Assembly: GCA_023091735.1 (NCBI GenBank)
Contig: JALKBU010000387.1
Span: 1-43,836, forward strand
Source: Trichomonas tenax
Taxonomy: Eukaryota; Parabasalia; Trichomonadida; Trichomonadidae
Length of the DNA: 43,836 nucleotides
Direction: 5' to 3'
In this document: positions 30,672 through 40,637 of the stretch, piece by piece
Position numbering within the stretch: position 1 is the first letter of the stretch
How the letters are laid out: each line of letters opens with the position of its first letter
Made by a program: the position numbers and the translations under genes
Notes under the pieces: generated by a model
Seen by the model: only the letters and a program-made list of their open reading frames with translations
Databases searched by the model: none
What the model was told of the DNA's origin: nothing

Positions 30672-33600
30672 ATGTGGGCTTTTGCTCGCGAGCAAGAGAA
30701 TTTAAATCTCGCGAAATCCCAACATCCTGTCAACACCCCTTCGCCAGGAACCACTGAGCACGCCGAAAATGTCGTGCAAAACCTCGTTCGACCCAAATCT
30801 TCGCTTTTATTTAGCCTAGAGGACGATTGCTTCATCACTATTCCTTTGTTATCCGATTTCGAGACTCAGCATATGAATGAGATCGAGAATATGATGAAGA
30901 AATTCCAAATTACCGGCGAAATAGAAGAATCTGATCAAAATACAACAGAAATCGAACAAACACAAACACAACAAGATCAATCGCCGCAGGCGCTTGAAAG
31001 GACTGTATGGACAAGAAGAAATACAATTTCACGCCAAAATTCAGAAAAATCATCAAAATCGACAGAAGAATCAGAATCGGAGCCAAAAACACCTCAACCA
31101 GTTGTTATGGCTGTAAATACAGTTATTAAACCAATAGAAGCAACGGTTGGTTCAAATTTCGCAAATCGGTTTGTTTATTCGTTACCTGAAAAGAGAGTCG
31201 CACAGCGGCCGTCAAGAAAAGATATTTTATCGCAAACATTCCCCGACTCACTCATGAAACTTAATTTTGGACCAATAACAAATCCAAAAGTCGGAATGAA
31301 TAAAGGATTAAAATCAAAGAAAGAAAAATCAATTACAGAAGAATATATCATCGAAAAGATCCTCGGAATTATAAATATTGCTCGCAATAAAACAGAAAAA
31401 TATTTCGTAAAATATATCGACGCTGCATATTTGCATTGCGACCTTCTTACACAGGATGAAGTTTTACTACGCAAAGGTGGTAAGGGATGTCTTAAGGATT
31501 TTGATGCTGCTCGCGCTAAACATCCTTTAATTCGATCTTTTATCTTGCCAAATCTCTTAGTTCTCGATAATTCAGAACTTGAACCAATGTGGTTCAATAT
31601 CGAGCGTATCATTGATGAAAGTAATGACGATAACAGACTTGAATTTTTGGCCAAATGGAGAGGTTTAGATTACGAACAAAGCACATGGGAATCAAAGACA
31701 TTTATCAGGTCTCAGTCATTAATTGAGCAATACAAGCAACATATCGAAGGCACAAATAAAAGAAAAATTCCATCTCGATGGAAACGTCCAACAGAAAAAG
31801 ATTTTGTCCCCGTTAAGAATTGCGATGACTCTTTGACGGGTCTTGTTCTATCAGACGAGATGACAAGCTGCATTAATTTCATAATTTCGGGATATTTCAG
31901 GAAAGTTAATGTTATTCATGCAGATGTTTCTCCGAGGCTTCAGCGTTATCAAATAGCAGCATCATTCGATTATCTCACAGATCAAACAAAATTTAACGGT
32001 CCAATTTTATTATTAACTGATGAATTCACATTAAATTCGTGGAAAGACGCTTTCGACGAATGGACAGGCTTCAATTCGATCATATACTCCGGAGCAGAGA
32101 AAGCACTCACTTTAGTTGTGGAAACTGAGTTTAATGTTGTTGATTCAAACGGAAGATTCCAAAATTCATTAATTCAAGCTGATGTAGTCATCACTCCTTT
32201 CAACACATATCGTGACAATCAATCTGTCTTCGAAGGAATCGAATGGAGAGTTTTGTTAATTGATTCAACAAAATTCTCGAAATTTGATAAGAAATGGCTT
32301 TCAAATATCAACAGCGAGTACACAGTTATCACTGTTCCACAGCTTATAAAGCAGGAGCTCTCGAAATATTACGAAATATTGCAATTCGCAAATCCATCCG
32401 TTTTCAAGGAATCAAAGCAGAAATTCTTCGCTCAATATGATTCAAGTGATGCAAACAACTGCAAGAAACTCGGCGAATTCGTTAAACCATATATTATTGA
32501 GCACACAGAGAGAACAGAAGAAACAGATTATCACGTTGTTGAAGTTGAACCATCTCCACAACAAATTTCACTCGCAATGGAGATTATCACAAATGCCAAA
32601 GATGCTATCATGAGCACTGCTCCAGAGAATTATCCTGCACAAAGATTCGTTCTTTCTCTTCTCAGACTAATCTCTGTTCATCCAGGATTCGTTAATTCGT
32701 CATTAGACTCAAAAGAAATCATCACACAATCAGGAAAATTCGTTTTTATCGACAAAATCCTTCGTTCAAGATTCGCTGAGCGAAAGAAGATCTGCATTTT
32801 CTCAGAGATCCCAGATTCACTCTTAATGGTTGGACAAATGCTTGAACAATCAAATATCAAGTATATGAAGGCAACTTTTAATCAGACGGACGATGAAATC
32901 AATTCTTATATTGATTCTTTCGATGCTGATGAATCAGTCAGAGTCTTCCTTTATGCTTCAAAGAGAGGCGCAAGAAGAATTGATACATCAGTATTCGACA
33001 GAATTATTTTACTTGATGATGACACATATAGATTACGCAGTGGTCCAAAGATCCCAATTTTGCATTTAGTTACACGTGGATTCCCAGACGAAGCATTATA
33101 TTCAAGAAACCTATGCTATGAACACAGCTCCATTTACACAGCACCGCCTGAAGGCCCATTACCACCCAATTCATCGGTTGCCAGCAATTTCATTTTGTCT
33201 TCAATGTTCAAGTTATCACAAATCAATCAGAAGGAATATGCATCATGGAATAATCACACAGCTGAAGAAATGATTAAGAAATCAAGACACTTGAATGTTG
33301 GAAATCGCCAAATCCCAATCTCAGAACAATACAACTTCTACTTGAAGAAGTTCGAGAATTCAACACAAACAGCTGAAGTTGTTTCAGCAATTCTTGATTG
33401 CAGACCAATAAATAGTTCTGCAGCTAAATGCATAAGATCAGCAATGATCGAGAAATCAAAGAAGATCGATGCCAAAGATAGAGAGCTTCTCAAGAGTGTT
33501 GTTAAGAAATTGACATCAACAGAAGATGATGCAAAGTTCCTTGTTGACAATGATTACATCTCTCATAATGCCAATGAAATTATTGACAGAGCATTCTTAT

Positions 33601-35204
33601 TCTTGAGCATCCAAAGAGCACTCTTCGTCATCACAGAGTTCACTTTACTTGCAGCATTCAATAATATTCCAGTTGCTAATGTATATTGCCTCTTATACTC
33701 TGTTTATTCCACAGGTTTACACAACACATTAACGACAATCGACAAATCAGTGTTTAATGTCAATGACGAATCGCAATTAGTTTCTTTGATTTCGACATTA
33801 GTTGATCTGATTAATTCAACATATTCAACAACAGAAGAGAACTTCTACTTCGACTACATTCCAATGCCTCCAGAGAGATGGTCTGTTATTATCAAGATAT
33901 ACACAGAGGAAAGAAACACACCACCAATATTCACGAACTTGAATGTTCCAATGCCAGAGCCAAAGGAGCAAAAGATTCCTGAAGTTGCTGCCATTCTCGC
34001 TCAAACTGATGCAACAGCTCGTGACACAGACTCTCTTCCTCAGTCAGCTGGTGAACTCGATAGAAAGATCATGCTCAATCTCCACAGACATCCATACGAA
34101 CCATATCCACCGCGAAACGACAAACAAATATCTGATACAATCTTCAACACAATTCTTGACAGAGGATTCCCAATCAATCAGAATGGTGAAGTTTTATGGA
34201 AAGATTTCTGTTCTCATGTCGGCTTGAATATGCATCCAGACAGAGTCAAAGATATCGCATGTGAAATCGTCAAACAGTGCGTTTTAACAATACAGTCAAC
34301 TAAAGAGTTCGATCCTGCTGATTCTCCTTTACTCAAGGATTTGACAATCAAGATCAACATTCATACAGCAAAGAATTTAATTCTCACAGTGAGAGCAATG
34401 TCTTTAATCTATTGCATCACTCAGCAATCAATTTCTTCTGCAATGAAAAAAGTTCCAAAGCATCCATCTCTTCCTGCTTGGTGGCAACCAGAGCACAACG
34501 AGGCCCTTATCAACTTAACACGTGAGCATGGAACATTTGCATTCTTCAAGTGGGTTATTGACGAGAAACTTCCTTTTGCAAATCACATCAAGAAGCACTC
34601 TGTTACAATCTTCCAAAACACAGCTGCTCTTGAAGACAAAGGCGAATTGAAGTCCTCTGAGATTCCAAACAAGCTCGGGGATTTCACTTTACTTGTAAAA
34701 AGAAGGTTCAGAATTGGTATTGCTTTGTGGATCATTGATCAAGCAGGAAAGATCATCACAGCATCAGTTAGAAATGAAGATGATACATTAAGAATTGTTA
34801 GTTTCGGACGCATTGTCAACAATCCTAATTTCAACGGCCCATACTGTCCATATCCTGTTGGATATGTTGCTGAGCGCCTTCTCAAGGTTTCAGACGCAGA
34901 CCCACAGTGGTATAGATGCGAGATTTCTGCAGAAGCAGGAAAACCACTATTCACGGTTTCTCCAGTTGCTGATCCAATCAAGGAGTGGGTTGGCTCAACA
35001 CCTAAAGAGGCATGGACGAGAGTCTTCGGACGTGCAAAGAAAGGCGAGACAATCAAGTATTCTGGACTTTGGTTGTTCGGCCTTGTTGGAACTGCAGCGA
35101 TGAACAATTTCAAGAGCCAGCTTAAGAACGACACATTCGAAGCAATTCCTGATGGAGTTTCCAAATCACTTGAATCCGCTGCAGACCTTTTATCGAAGGA
35201 ATAA
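30672..35204 (+). CDS. CHD-type chromatin remodeler with degenerate SNF2 ATPase core
   Basis: A 1510-residue protein. Two chromodomain-like units lie at about 224-290 (EEYIIEKILGII, then EKYFVKYIDAAYLHCDL) and 306-362 (NIERIIDE, then FLAKWRGLDYEQSTWE), the CHD arrangement. A SNF2 N-lobe follows (about 395-560), aligning with the CHD core, but the Walker A region reads HADVSPRLQ (416-424) where active enzymes have ADEMGLGKT, and motif II reads IDSTK (530-534) where they have DEAH. A C-lobe (about 686-815, GKFVFIDKILRSR, then ILHLVTRGFPDEA) also lacks the arginine motif. A conserved-looking region (LPAWWQPEHNEALINLTREH, about 1275) recalls CHD6-9 C-termini. It probably binds methylated histones but should not hydrolyse ATP. 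One uninterrupted frame argues against a pseudogene. Confidence 0.85.
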   Translation: MWAFAREQENLNLAKSQHPVNTPSPGTTEHAENVVQNLVRPKSSLLFSLEDDCFITIPLLSDFETQHMNEIENMMKKFQITGEIEESDQNTTEIEQTQTQQDQSPQALERTVWTRRNTISRQNSEKSSKSTEESESEPKTPQPVVMAVNTVIKPIEATVGSNFANRFVYSLPEKRVAQRPSRKDILSQTFPDSLMKLNFGPITNPKVGMNKGLKSKKEKSITEEYIIEKILGIINIARNKTEKYFVKYIDAAYLHCDLLTQDEVLLRKGGKGCLKDFDAARAKHPLIRSFILPNLLVLDNSELEPMWFNIERIIDESNDDNRLEFLAKWRGLDYEQSTWESKTFIRSQSLIEQYKQHIEGTNKRKIPSRWKRPTEKDFVPVKNCDDSLTGLVLSDEMTSCINFIISGYFRKVNVIHADVSPRLQRYQIAASFDYLTDQTKFNGPILLLTDEFTLNSWKDAFDEWTGFNSIIYSGAEKALTLVVETEFNVVDSNGRFQNSLIQADVVITPFNTYRDNQSVFEGIEWRVLLIDSTKFSKFDKKWLSNINSEYTVITVPQLIKQELSKYYEILQFANPSVFKESKQKFFAQYDSSDANNCKKLGEFVKPYIIEHTERTEETDYHVVEVEPSPQQISLAMEIITNAKDAIMSTAPENYPAQRFVLSLLRLISVHPGFVNSSLDSKEIITQSGKFVFIDKILRSRFAERKKICIFSEIPDSLLMVGQMLEQSNIKYMKATFNQTDDEINSYIDSFDADESVRVFLYASKRGARRIDTSVFDRIILLDDDTYRLRSGPKIPILHLVTRGFPDEALYSRNLCYEHSSIYTAPPEGPLPPNSSVASNFILSSMFKLSQINQKEYASWNNHTAEEMIKKSRHLNVGNRQIPISEQYNFYLKKFENSTQTAEVVSAILDCRPINSSAAKCIRSAMIEKSKKIDAKDRELLKSVVKKLTSTEDDAKFLVDNDYISHNANEIIDRAFLFLSIQRALFVITEFTLLAAFNNIPVANVYCLLYSVYSTGLHNTLTTIDKSVFNVNDESQLVSLISTLVDLINSTYSTTEENFYFDYIPMPPERWSVIIKIYTEERNTPPIFTNLNVPMPEPKEQKIPEVAAILAQTDATARDTDSLPQSAGELDRKIMLNLHRHPYEPYPPRNDKQISDTIFNTILDRGFPINQNGEVLWKDFCSHVGLNMHPDRVKDIACEIVKQCVLTIQSTKEFDPADSPLLKDLTIKINIHTAKNLILTVRAMSLIYCITQQSISSAMKKVPKHPSLPAWWQPEHNEALINLTREHGTFAFFKWVIDEKLPFANHIKKHSVTIFQNTAALEDKGELKSSEIPNKLGDFTLLVKRRFRIGIALWIIDQAGKIITASVRNEDDTLRIVSFGRIVNNPNFNGPYCPYPVGYVAERLLKVSDADPQWYRCEISAEAGKPLFTVSPVADPIKEWVGSTPKEAWTRVFGRAKKGETIKYSGLWLFGLVGTAAMNNFKSQLKNDTFEAIPDGVSKSLESAADLLSKE

Positions 35205-35670
35205 TAATATTAAAATGTTATTTAGATTTTATTTTTCAAATATGACTTTACAACAATAATCATTATCCAAAAGCTTTCCAAAATACGGCTCAATTGTTGA
35301 TAAAGCGAAGATTTCATAATATTTTCAAATTTTATTAAGAGGTAATTTGCAATATGATTAAGAGAAATTATCCAAAATTTAATTCATGAAGGAAAAGAGA
35401 ACATTTATATTTTTGCCGTGTAAATTCTAATTACATGACATATAATTTTGTAAAGAAATTAATAATATTAATATAGCGAAGTAGATAAAAATTAATTTAC
35501 GATATCATCAAAAGTGACATCGATATGATCAAACGTAACATGATTTTAAAAATGTGACAATTTGGCCGATTTCCCAGTGCCCAATCTATATAAAAAATAT
35601 CGAGTATTGTTTTTCTATTGTTAGTGACACTTTTATTATTTTTCCATATAAAATAATAAATTTTGCCAGT
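35205..35670. other. intergenic with repeated GTGAC words
   Basis: The spacer between two same-strand genes holds GTGAC at 35514, 35554 and 35624, each in an A/T-rich context (AAAAGTGACA, AATGTGACAA, TAGTGACACTTTT). The same word occurs near several other gene starts. No ORF is seen. Confidence 0.4.
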
Positions 35671-35680
35671 TCATTTTCTT
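35671..35680 (+). promoter_or_regulatory. Inr-like initiator of the Rcat-like gene
   Basis: TCATTTTCTT directly precedes ATG 35681, so a leader of about 8 bases is predicted. It supports the ATG over the upstream TTG codon at 35663. Confidence 0.55.
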
Positions 35681-35890
35681 ATGTCTGAGAACAAAGAGTC
35701 AACTCCTGAGAATGCAGGTCCAGTCATCAAGCAGTGCCCTGGTTGCGGCGCTTATATAGAGAGGACTTGCGGCAATTACGCAATCCAGTGCATATGTGGC
35801 TGCAAATTCTGCTGGATGTGCTTAGAGAAATTCAAAGATCGTGTTGCTCTCTATAAGCACCTCACACAGTCGCACACTCTTTATCGCTAA
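35681..35890 (+). CDS. stand-alone RBR Rcat/RING2-like zinc protein, 69 residues
   Basis: The whole protein is a single C-terminal RBR-type (Rcat/RING2, IBR-fold) zinc domain after about 17 polar residues: KQCPGCGAYIERTCGNYAIQ, then CICGCKFCWMC, then a short helix with a terminal HLTQSHTL segment. In RBR ubiquitin ligases such as HHARI the sequence GGCNHM carries the catalytic cysteine five residues before the next zinc cysteine. Here that position is asparagine, and a cysteine sits two residues earlier. So catalysis is doubtful unless the shifted cysteine serves. RING1 and IBR are absent. It may be an adaptor, an inhibitor of full RBR ligases, or a small zinc protein. It starts at ATG 35681 just after an initiator-like TCATTTTCTT. 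Confidence 0.75.
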   Translation: MSENKESTPENAGPVIKQCPGCGAYIERTCGNYAIQCICGCKFCWMCLEKFKDRVALYKHLTQSHTLYR

Positions 35891-36907
35891 ATTCTCATAA
35901 AATTTATTTTATTTGGTTTCATATATCATGACAGGTTAAACATAAAAGTGTATTGTTTATAACTTTATATTTACTCTATATCACCTATAATTAGATAACT
36001 GTCAACAACTATGGCTTATTATTCCTTCATAAAAGATGATGGATAAAATGTTATGTGTTTGTTCTTTGGATATTTTACTGTAACTAGACAGGAAAATCAC
36101 TTAGCAACTGGTGATCACAACGAAACTTGTTAATTCCTTTTATATTTCCGATTAGTAATATGGGCCTTATTATATTCAATTTTCAATAGTTAAAGACCAT
36201 AATTATTATAGTTATTACACATTCGTCGACATGTGAATTGGACTGATTTATAGATATTTTTGAAACCCAAAAATTTGCCAGTAAAATATTTTTACAATCT
36301 TCATACACAGCTCTCTCTGGAACTAAAATTACTTCGTTTTACTTTGTTTTCTATCTATATCCGAGAAATAATTTGGATTTTTGATGGTTGCGAAATTTGA
36401 TCAACTTCTGTTTCCGACCAGGCAACATTTCACTTATTAACGCAAACAGTCCATCCATTAAAATAGCTATTTCACATGGTCATATTGGTTGTTTCTCTAT
36501 ATTTTTCATTGATATATTTTTATCTAATCCAAACAATTAATTTCAGCTTATATAACTTTGCACCATCAATATAAGCAAATCGGGGTATTCATACCCATAA
36601 GCATTTATAGATAAAATTATTTTTCATCCTTTCGAGATATATTTACTATCATTTACTGTTACATCGACATAATGATAAGAATTCATATGGAAAGTTTATT
36701 GCCATGACATTTTTGTATTCAATCATATAAATATCAATATATATCAAATTTTTATCATTAACGCATGAATCAATTGGAATTTATCTAAGGTTATGGAGAG
36801 CTATAAATATGTTTAAATGTTCATTCTATATATATTTCCAAAATCACGATATATTTATTCAGAGAGATCAAAAAATGATTTACAGTTATCAAAAATTACA
36901 ATATCAT
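35891..36907. other. intergenic, no gene seen
   Basis: About 1 kb of AT-rich DNA between convergent genes. I found no ORF, RNA gene or strong repeat. Confidence 0.5.
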
Positions 36908-37819
36908 TTATTTCTCAAACATAGGAGGTATTAAATTGACATCTGTTGTCTCCATGATAGAATCACCACCAAAACCACGTGATGGGGAGGCTAACTTAGG
37001 AGAGAACAGGATAGTAGATCCATAGTCGCCTGGAGACCACTGTGCTATACCTGGTGACATTAATGTAAATGGAGATCTTAAAATTCCAGGTGACTTAAGA
37101 GAACCGAATGGGCTCTTGAGACTGAATGGTGTGTCTGTAATCGATGGTGTCATCATCGGTGTTGGAGAAGCCGCTTTAACTGTTTCCTTAACAATTTCTT
37201 CGAACCTTGGAGGCTTTGGAACGTCATCAGCCGACTTAGGAGCTGAGGAGCTTGGGCGTCCACGTCTTGGTCTTGTTGCTCCTGTCTTATCGTATTCCAG
37301 TCTCTTCTTTAATGTAGAATTCCAGCGGTTCTTGACAGCGTTGTCGCTGCGGCCTTTCATAATCTCTGATATCTTCACCCATTGGTTGCCCATCTTGGTG
37401 TGCAACTCAATGAGCATCTCATCTTCCTCCGGTGTGAAAGGAGATGTGTTAACTTCTGGGTTGAGATGGTTCCTCCATCTCTCGCGGCACTGCTTGCCGA
37501 TCCTTCCTGGTAACAATTCCGCAAGTTTGGTCCAATTCTTTACACCATATTGATTAACGAATTTGATAATCGTCTCATCTTCTTCTGGCGTCCAGCTGCC
37601 CTTGATGAGGTCGGGATTGATCACCTTTTCCCATCTCTCTTCGATCTGTACGGCGCTCTTGCCTGGGAAGAATGGAACGAGTTCGCTCCACTCAGGCCTT
37701 GGAGTGCTCTTCATCAGCTTCTGGAACAGCTCATCCTCCTCTTTCGACCACTTCGTGTTTTTGGAGTACTTGTTGACTTTCTGTCGTGCGCGGGTTGGCG
37801 CGTATGACGTCGATGACAT
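36908..37819 (-). CDS. three-repeat Myb transcription factor (3R-MYB)
   Basis: A 303-residue protein with three Myb repeats in tandem: R1 about 22-68 (KWSKEEDELF, then EWSELVPFFPG, EERWEKV), R2 about 72-118 (GSWTPEEDETIIKFV, then NWTKLAELLPGR, QCRERWRNHL) and R3 about 122-171 (PFTPEEDEMLIEL, then WVKISEIMKGRS, AVKNRWNSTL). The regular tryptophans are kept, with phenylalanine at the first R3 position as is usual. A basic RPRRGRP segment may be a nuclear signal or AT-hook. The C-terminal half has many SP sites (LKSPFGSLKSPGILRSPFTL), typical targets of CDKs. By family knowledge 3R-MYBs bind YAACKG sites and control cell-cycle genes. Trichomonads use many Mybs for promoter control. Candidate Myb words lie in its own upstream region. 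Confidence 0.92.
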   Translation of the reverse strand: MSSTSYAPTRARQKVNKYSKNTKWSKEEDELFQKLMKSTPRPEWSELVPFFPGKSAVQIEERWEKVINPDLIKGSWTPEEDETIIKFVNQYGVKNWTKLAELLPGRIGKQCRERWRNHLNPEVNTSPFTPEEDEMLIELHTKMGNQWVKISEIMKGRSDNAVKNRWNSTLKKRLEYDKTGATRPRRGRPSSSAPKSADDVPKPPRFEEIVKETVKAASPTPMMTPSITDTPFSLKSPFGSLKSPGILRSPFTLMSPGIAQWSPGDYGSTILFSPKLASPSRGFGGDSIMETTDVNLIPPMFEK

Positions 37820-37823
37820 TTAA

Positions 37824-37982
37824 AATTAATAAACGACATCTTTTTGCTATTCAAATATTTGTATTCAAAAATTAGCCGTTTATTAATTCAAATTTTCGAT
37901 TTTATTGGGAATATAGCTTTTGCAGAGTATATAACACCTAAATTTTCATAAATTAATGAAAATTGCCGTTTAAAAATTCGAA
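37824..37982. promoter_or_regulatory. Myb-type words in inverted arrangement upstream of the 3R-MYB gene
   Basis: AATTAATAAACG (37824-37835) and its exact reverse complement (37877-37888) flank a 41-base spacer. The right copy continues into GCCGTTTA, and GCCGTTTA recurs at 37975-37982. On the gene's strand these give AACG-type cores resembling Myb sites. Autoregulation is inferred. Confidence 0.4.
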
Positions 37983-39293
37983 TCTTTGTAAGAAAGATAG
38001 TTTGAGGTGAGTGTAACGGGAAAACATGCATAATATATGATATTGTGATACTATATACCTTTAACATCTCTCATTTATGGTAATTTATCTAAATTTAAAA
38101 CTCCAAAGATTGGAGGAGTGGATTTTAAGTTATTTTGACTTTATGTACTTCTTAAGATGCTCTTTGTTATAGTTGTTATTAGATTTATACATCTTTTTTA
38201 CGAAATATCTGTGACAATATAATATTTTATAGATATATACTTGCTGCTGCTAATTAATACTCTAGTAACCATGTTTTATTAGATCTTTCTTCTTTGCAAC
38301 ATGAAAACAAACTTTGAAACATATATTTGATTTATTATTAGCAGAAATAGATACTAGGTCATTAATTTCGATAATTTTACACATGGCTAACTTTGCGTTC
38401 CATATATTTGATAGTTAACATAACATACGCAAAATTTCATCTTTATCTATACAAATATAGCTTCATAATGTTGAATAGGAACCTCAAAACATAATATACA
38501 CATAAGCATACAGCTTCTTTACAAATTCTTGTCATTGTAAAAATTACCTGTTTAACCAGATCAAGAAATCACATCAAATTATGTATTCATGCTCGTCAAG
38601 AACAGATATTCTAATACAATGTGTTTTTTTCTATTTTGTCACACAACATAGTTTATAAATGCCTCATTGCGTTCATGATTCATGAGATATTTTATGATCT
38701 TGTTAAAATTCTGATTGTAGGCTCTCTTATTAAATAATTTAATACTGAATATGTAGGTAACACATATTTCACTTATTAAAAACCAAACTTAGTTTATATC
38801 TTTTTTTGTTAAAATATTAAGTTTAAAGCGAAAATTTTGCCATGAAATATAATAAACATATCTATTAAATGACATTGGTCATGATAAGAGGCATCCAGTT
38901 GCGAAAATAAAATTGAAATAACAATTATCAATGGCAAAACGATTAATTTCCAGAATACCTATGCTAGATAGGAAAATGCAAAATCATTTACAACATTATC
39001 AGATATGCTTATCGTATATTATATCGATCAAAAGCATTATTGGATAAACTATTCTCCACATTATATATAAAATATACATAAATCAGGTAGGTTGTTTATC
39101 ATAGTCTCAGCTCTCAATTTTGAGATTATACAAATGATCAATTTCGAATGCCAAAAATTTCAAGTCGAATACCCCAATTTCGCAGCGAAAACAGTCAAAC
39201 CTGGTCCACGGCCGTTTCACTCCGAAAATAAATCATTTGAAAAAATCATAAAATCAAGAAAAAACGATGAAATATGACGGTTTTTATTTAAGT
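37983..39293. other. intergenic, no gene seen
   Basis: About 1.3 kb of AT-rich DNA between divergent genes. A 61-codon frame at 39092 has no ATG and no recognisable pattern. AAAACGATGAAATATGACGG lies shortly before the DUF1015 start. Confidence 0.45.
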
Positions 39294-39304
39294 TCACTTT
39301 TTAG
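39294..39304 (+). promoter_or_regulatory. Inr-like initiator of the DUF1015 gene
   Basis: TCACTTTTTAG fits the 5' half of the trichomonad initiator and predicts a leader of about 14 bases before ATG 39310. Confidence 0.55.
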
Positions 39305-39309
39305 AAAAA

Positions 39310-40608
39310 ATGTCTGGAATCATTGTCAAGCCTTTCCGCGGCTACATTCCACCCGCCGACAAGATGAGCGACGTCATCGCCCCACCTTACGACGTCGTCA
39401 CACGCGAGGAAGCCGCAAAGATGGGAAAGGAGCGTCCACAATGCGTCATCCACATCAACAGACCAGAAATTGCCTTCCCAGGTGTCAAGGAGACAGAGGA
39501 GTGCGTCTACCAGAAGGGCGCCGAGCTCCTTCAGAAGTGGATTTCTGATCAATTGCTCGTCCGCGCTGATAAGCCAAGTTTCTACGCATACCGCGCCAAG
39601 CTCGGTGAGCACTCACAGGTCGGCCTTTACTCTCTCTTCTCCTGCGAGCAGTACAACAATGGCTTGATCAAGAAGCACGAGCAGACACGCAAGGCACCAG
39701 AGGAGGACCGCACAAAGACAGTCAGGATTCAGAACGCCAACGTCGGATCTGTCTTCCTCGCTTACCGCGGTGACAACCACACAGAGCTTCGTAACTACGT
39801 CAAGAAGCTCGTCGAGAGACCAGCTGACCGTGTCGCACACCTCGATTTCGATAACACAGACCACGAGTTGTGGTTCATCGATGAGGAGGAGCAGGTTAAG
39901 AAGATCCAGGAGTTGTTCGCCCAAGTTCCACACGTCTACATCGCTGATGGACACCACCGTGCTGCATCTGCTTGCAACGTTTGGAAGGAGCGCAAGGAGG
40001 CTGCTGGCGAGAACTACACAGGCACAGAACCATTCTGCTACTTCATGGCTTGCGTCTTCTCTGATGATGAGCTCTGCGTCATCGACTACAACCGCGTCAT
40101 CAAGCAGAACAAGCTTCCACAGGAGGAACTCTTCAAGAAGCTCGAGGAGAAGGGATTCAAGATCACACCAATGACAGGCGAAGAGAAGCCACCGACACCA
40201 GACTTCCTTCCACACCACCACGCTCGCCCATACGAGCACAAGGTCTTCTCATTGTTCATCCACGGAAAGTGGTACCGCATGGAGTTCACAGGCAAGGCCC
40301 TCTCCGAGTCTGCTGCTGACAACATTGATTCCAAGATCCTCACAGACTTTTGCCTCACACCAATCTTCGACATCGTTGATCTCCGTAACGACCCACGTAT
40401 CAAGTTCTACGGTGGCACACGCGGACTCCAGGCTCTCGAGGAGGCCTGCAAGACAGATGACACACTTGCTATTGCCGTCCCACCAGTCGAGATGAAGCAG
40501 CTCTTCGACGTTTCTGACGAGGGTGCCATGATGCCACCTAAGTCCACATGGTTCGTTCCTAAGCTTGCTGATGCTATGGTCATCCGCATGATCGAGGGAG
40601 ATGAGTAA
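39310..40608 (+). CDS. DUF1015 family protein
   Basis: A 432-residue protein matching DUF1015 over nearly its full length: N-terminal KPFRGYIPP and VIAPPYDVVTREEA, central KKHEQTRKAPEEDRTKTVR and YIADGHHRAAS (210-220). The family is mainly bacterial and archaeal and is uncharacterised. Its DGHHR motif recalls the ParB/sulfiredoxin-fold group, which includes serine kinases such as SerK and SbnI, so a small-molecule kinase role is a hypothesis only. Codons differ sharply from the neighbours: C-ending GTC, ATC, TAC and CAC, with CCA and ACA for Pro and Thr, as in highly expressed trichomonad genes, so strong expression is likely. An ancient transfer from an anaerobic prokaryote is plausible but needs a tree. 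Long antisense frames here reflect that codon bias. An initiator-like site lies 14 bases before the ATG. Confidence 0.85.
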   Translation: MSGIIVKPFRGYIPPADKMSDVIAPPYDVVTREEAAKMGKERPQCVIHINRPEIAFPGVKETEECVYQKGAELLQKWISDQLLVRADKPSFYAYRAKLGEHSQVGLYSLFSCEQYNNGLIKKHEQTRKAPEEDRTKTVRIQNANVGSVFLAYRGDNHTELRNYVKKLVERPADRVAHLDFDNTDHELWFIDEEEQVKKIQELFAQVPHVYIADGHHRAASACNVWKERKEAAGENYTGTEPFCYFMACVFSDDELCVIDYNRVIKQNKLPQEELFKKLEEKGFKITPMTGEEKPPTPDFLPHHHARPYEHKVFSLFIHGKWYRMEFTGKALSESAADNIDSKILTDFCLTPIFDIVDLRNDPRIKFYGGTRGLQALEEACKTDDTLAIAVPPVEMKQLFDVSDEGAMMPPKSTWFVPKLADAMVIRMIEGDE

Positions 40609-40637
40609 AAGTTACGTATTATTTTAAAATTTTTAAA

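Noticed and set aside
34739..35164. 141-codon antisense frame in the CHD-like gene
   Set aside because: The sense frame has clear domain matches; the antisense frame does not.
39613..40239. 208-codon open frame antisense to DUF1015
   Set aside because: It is a shadow of the codon bias of the real gene and has no protein-like pattern.
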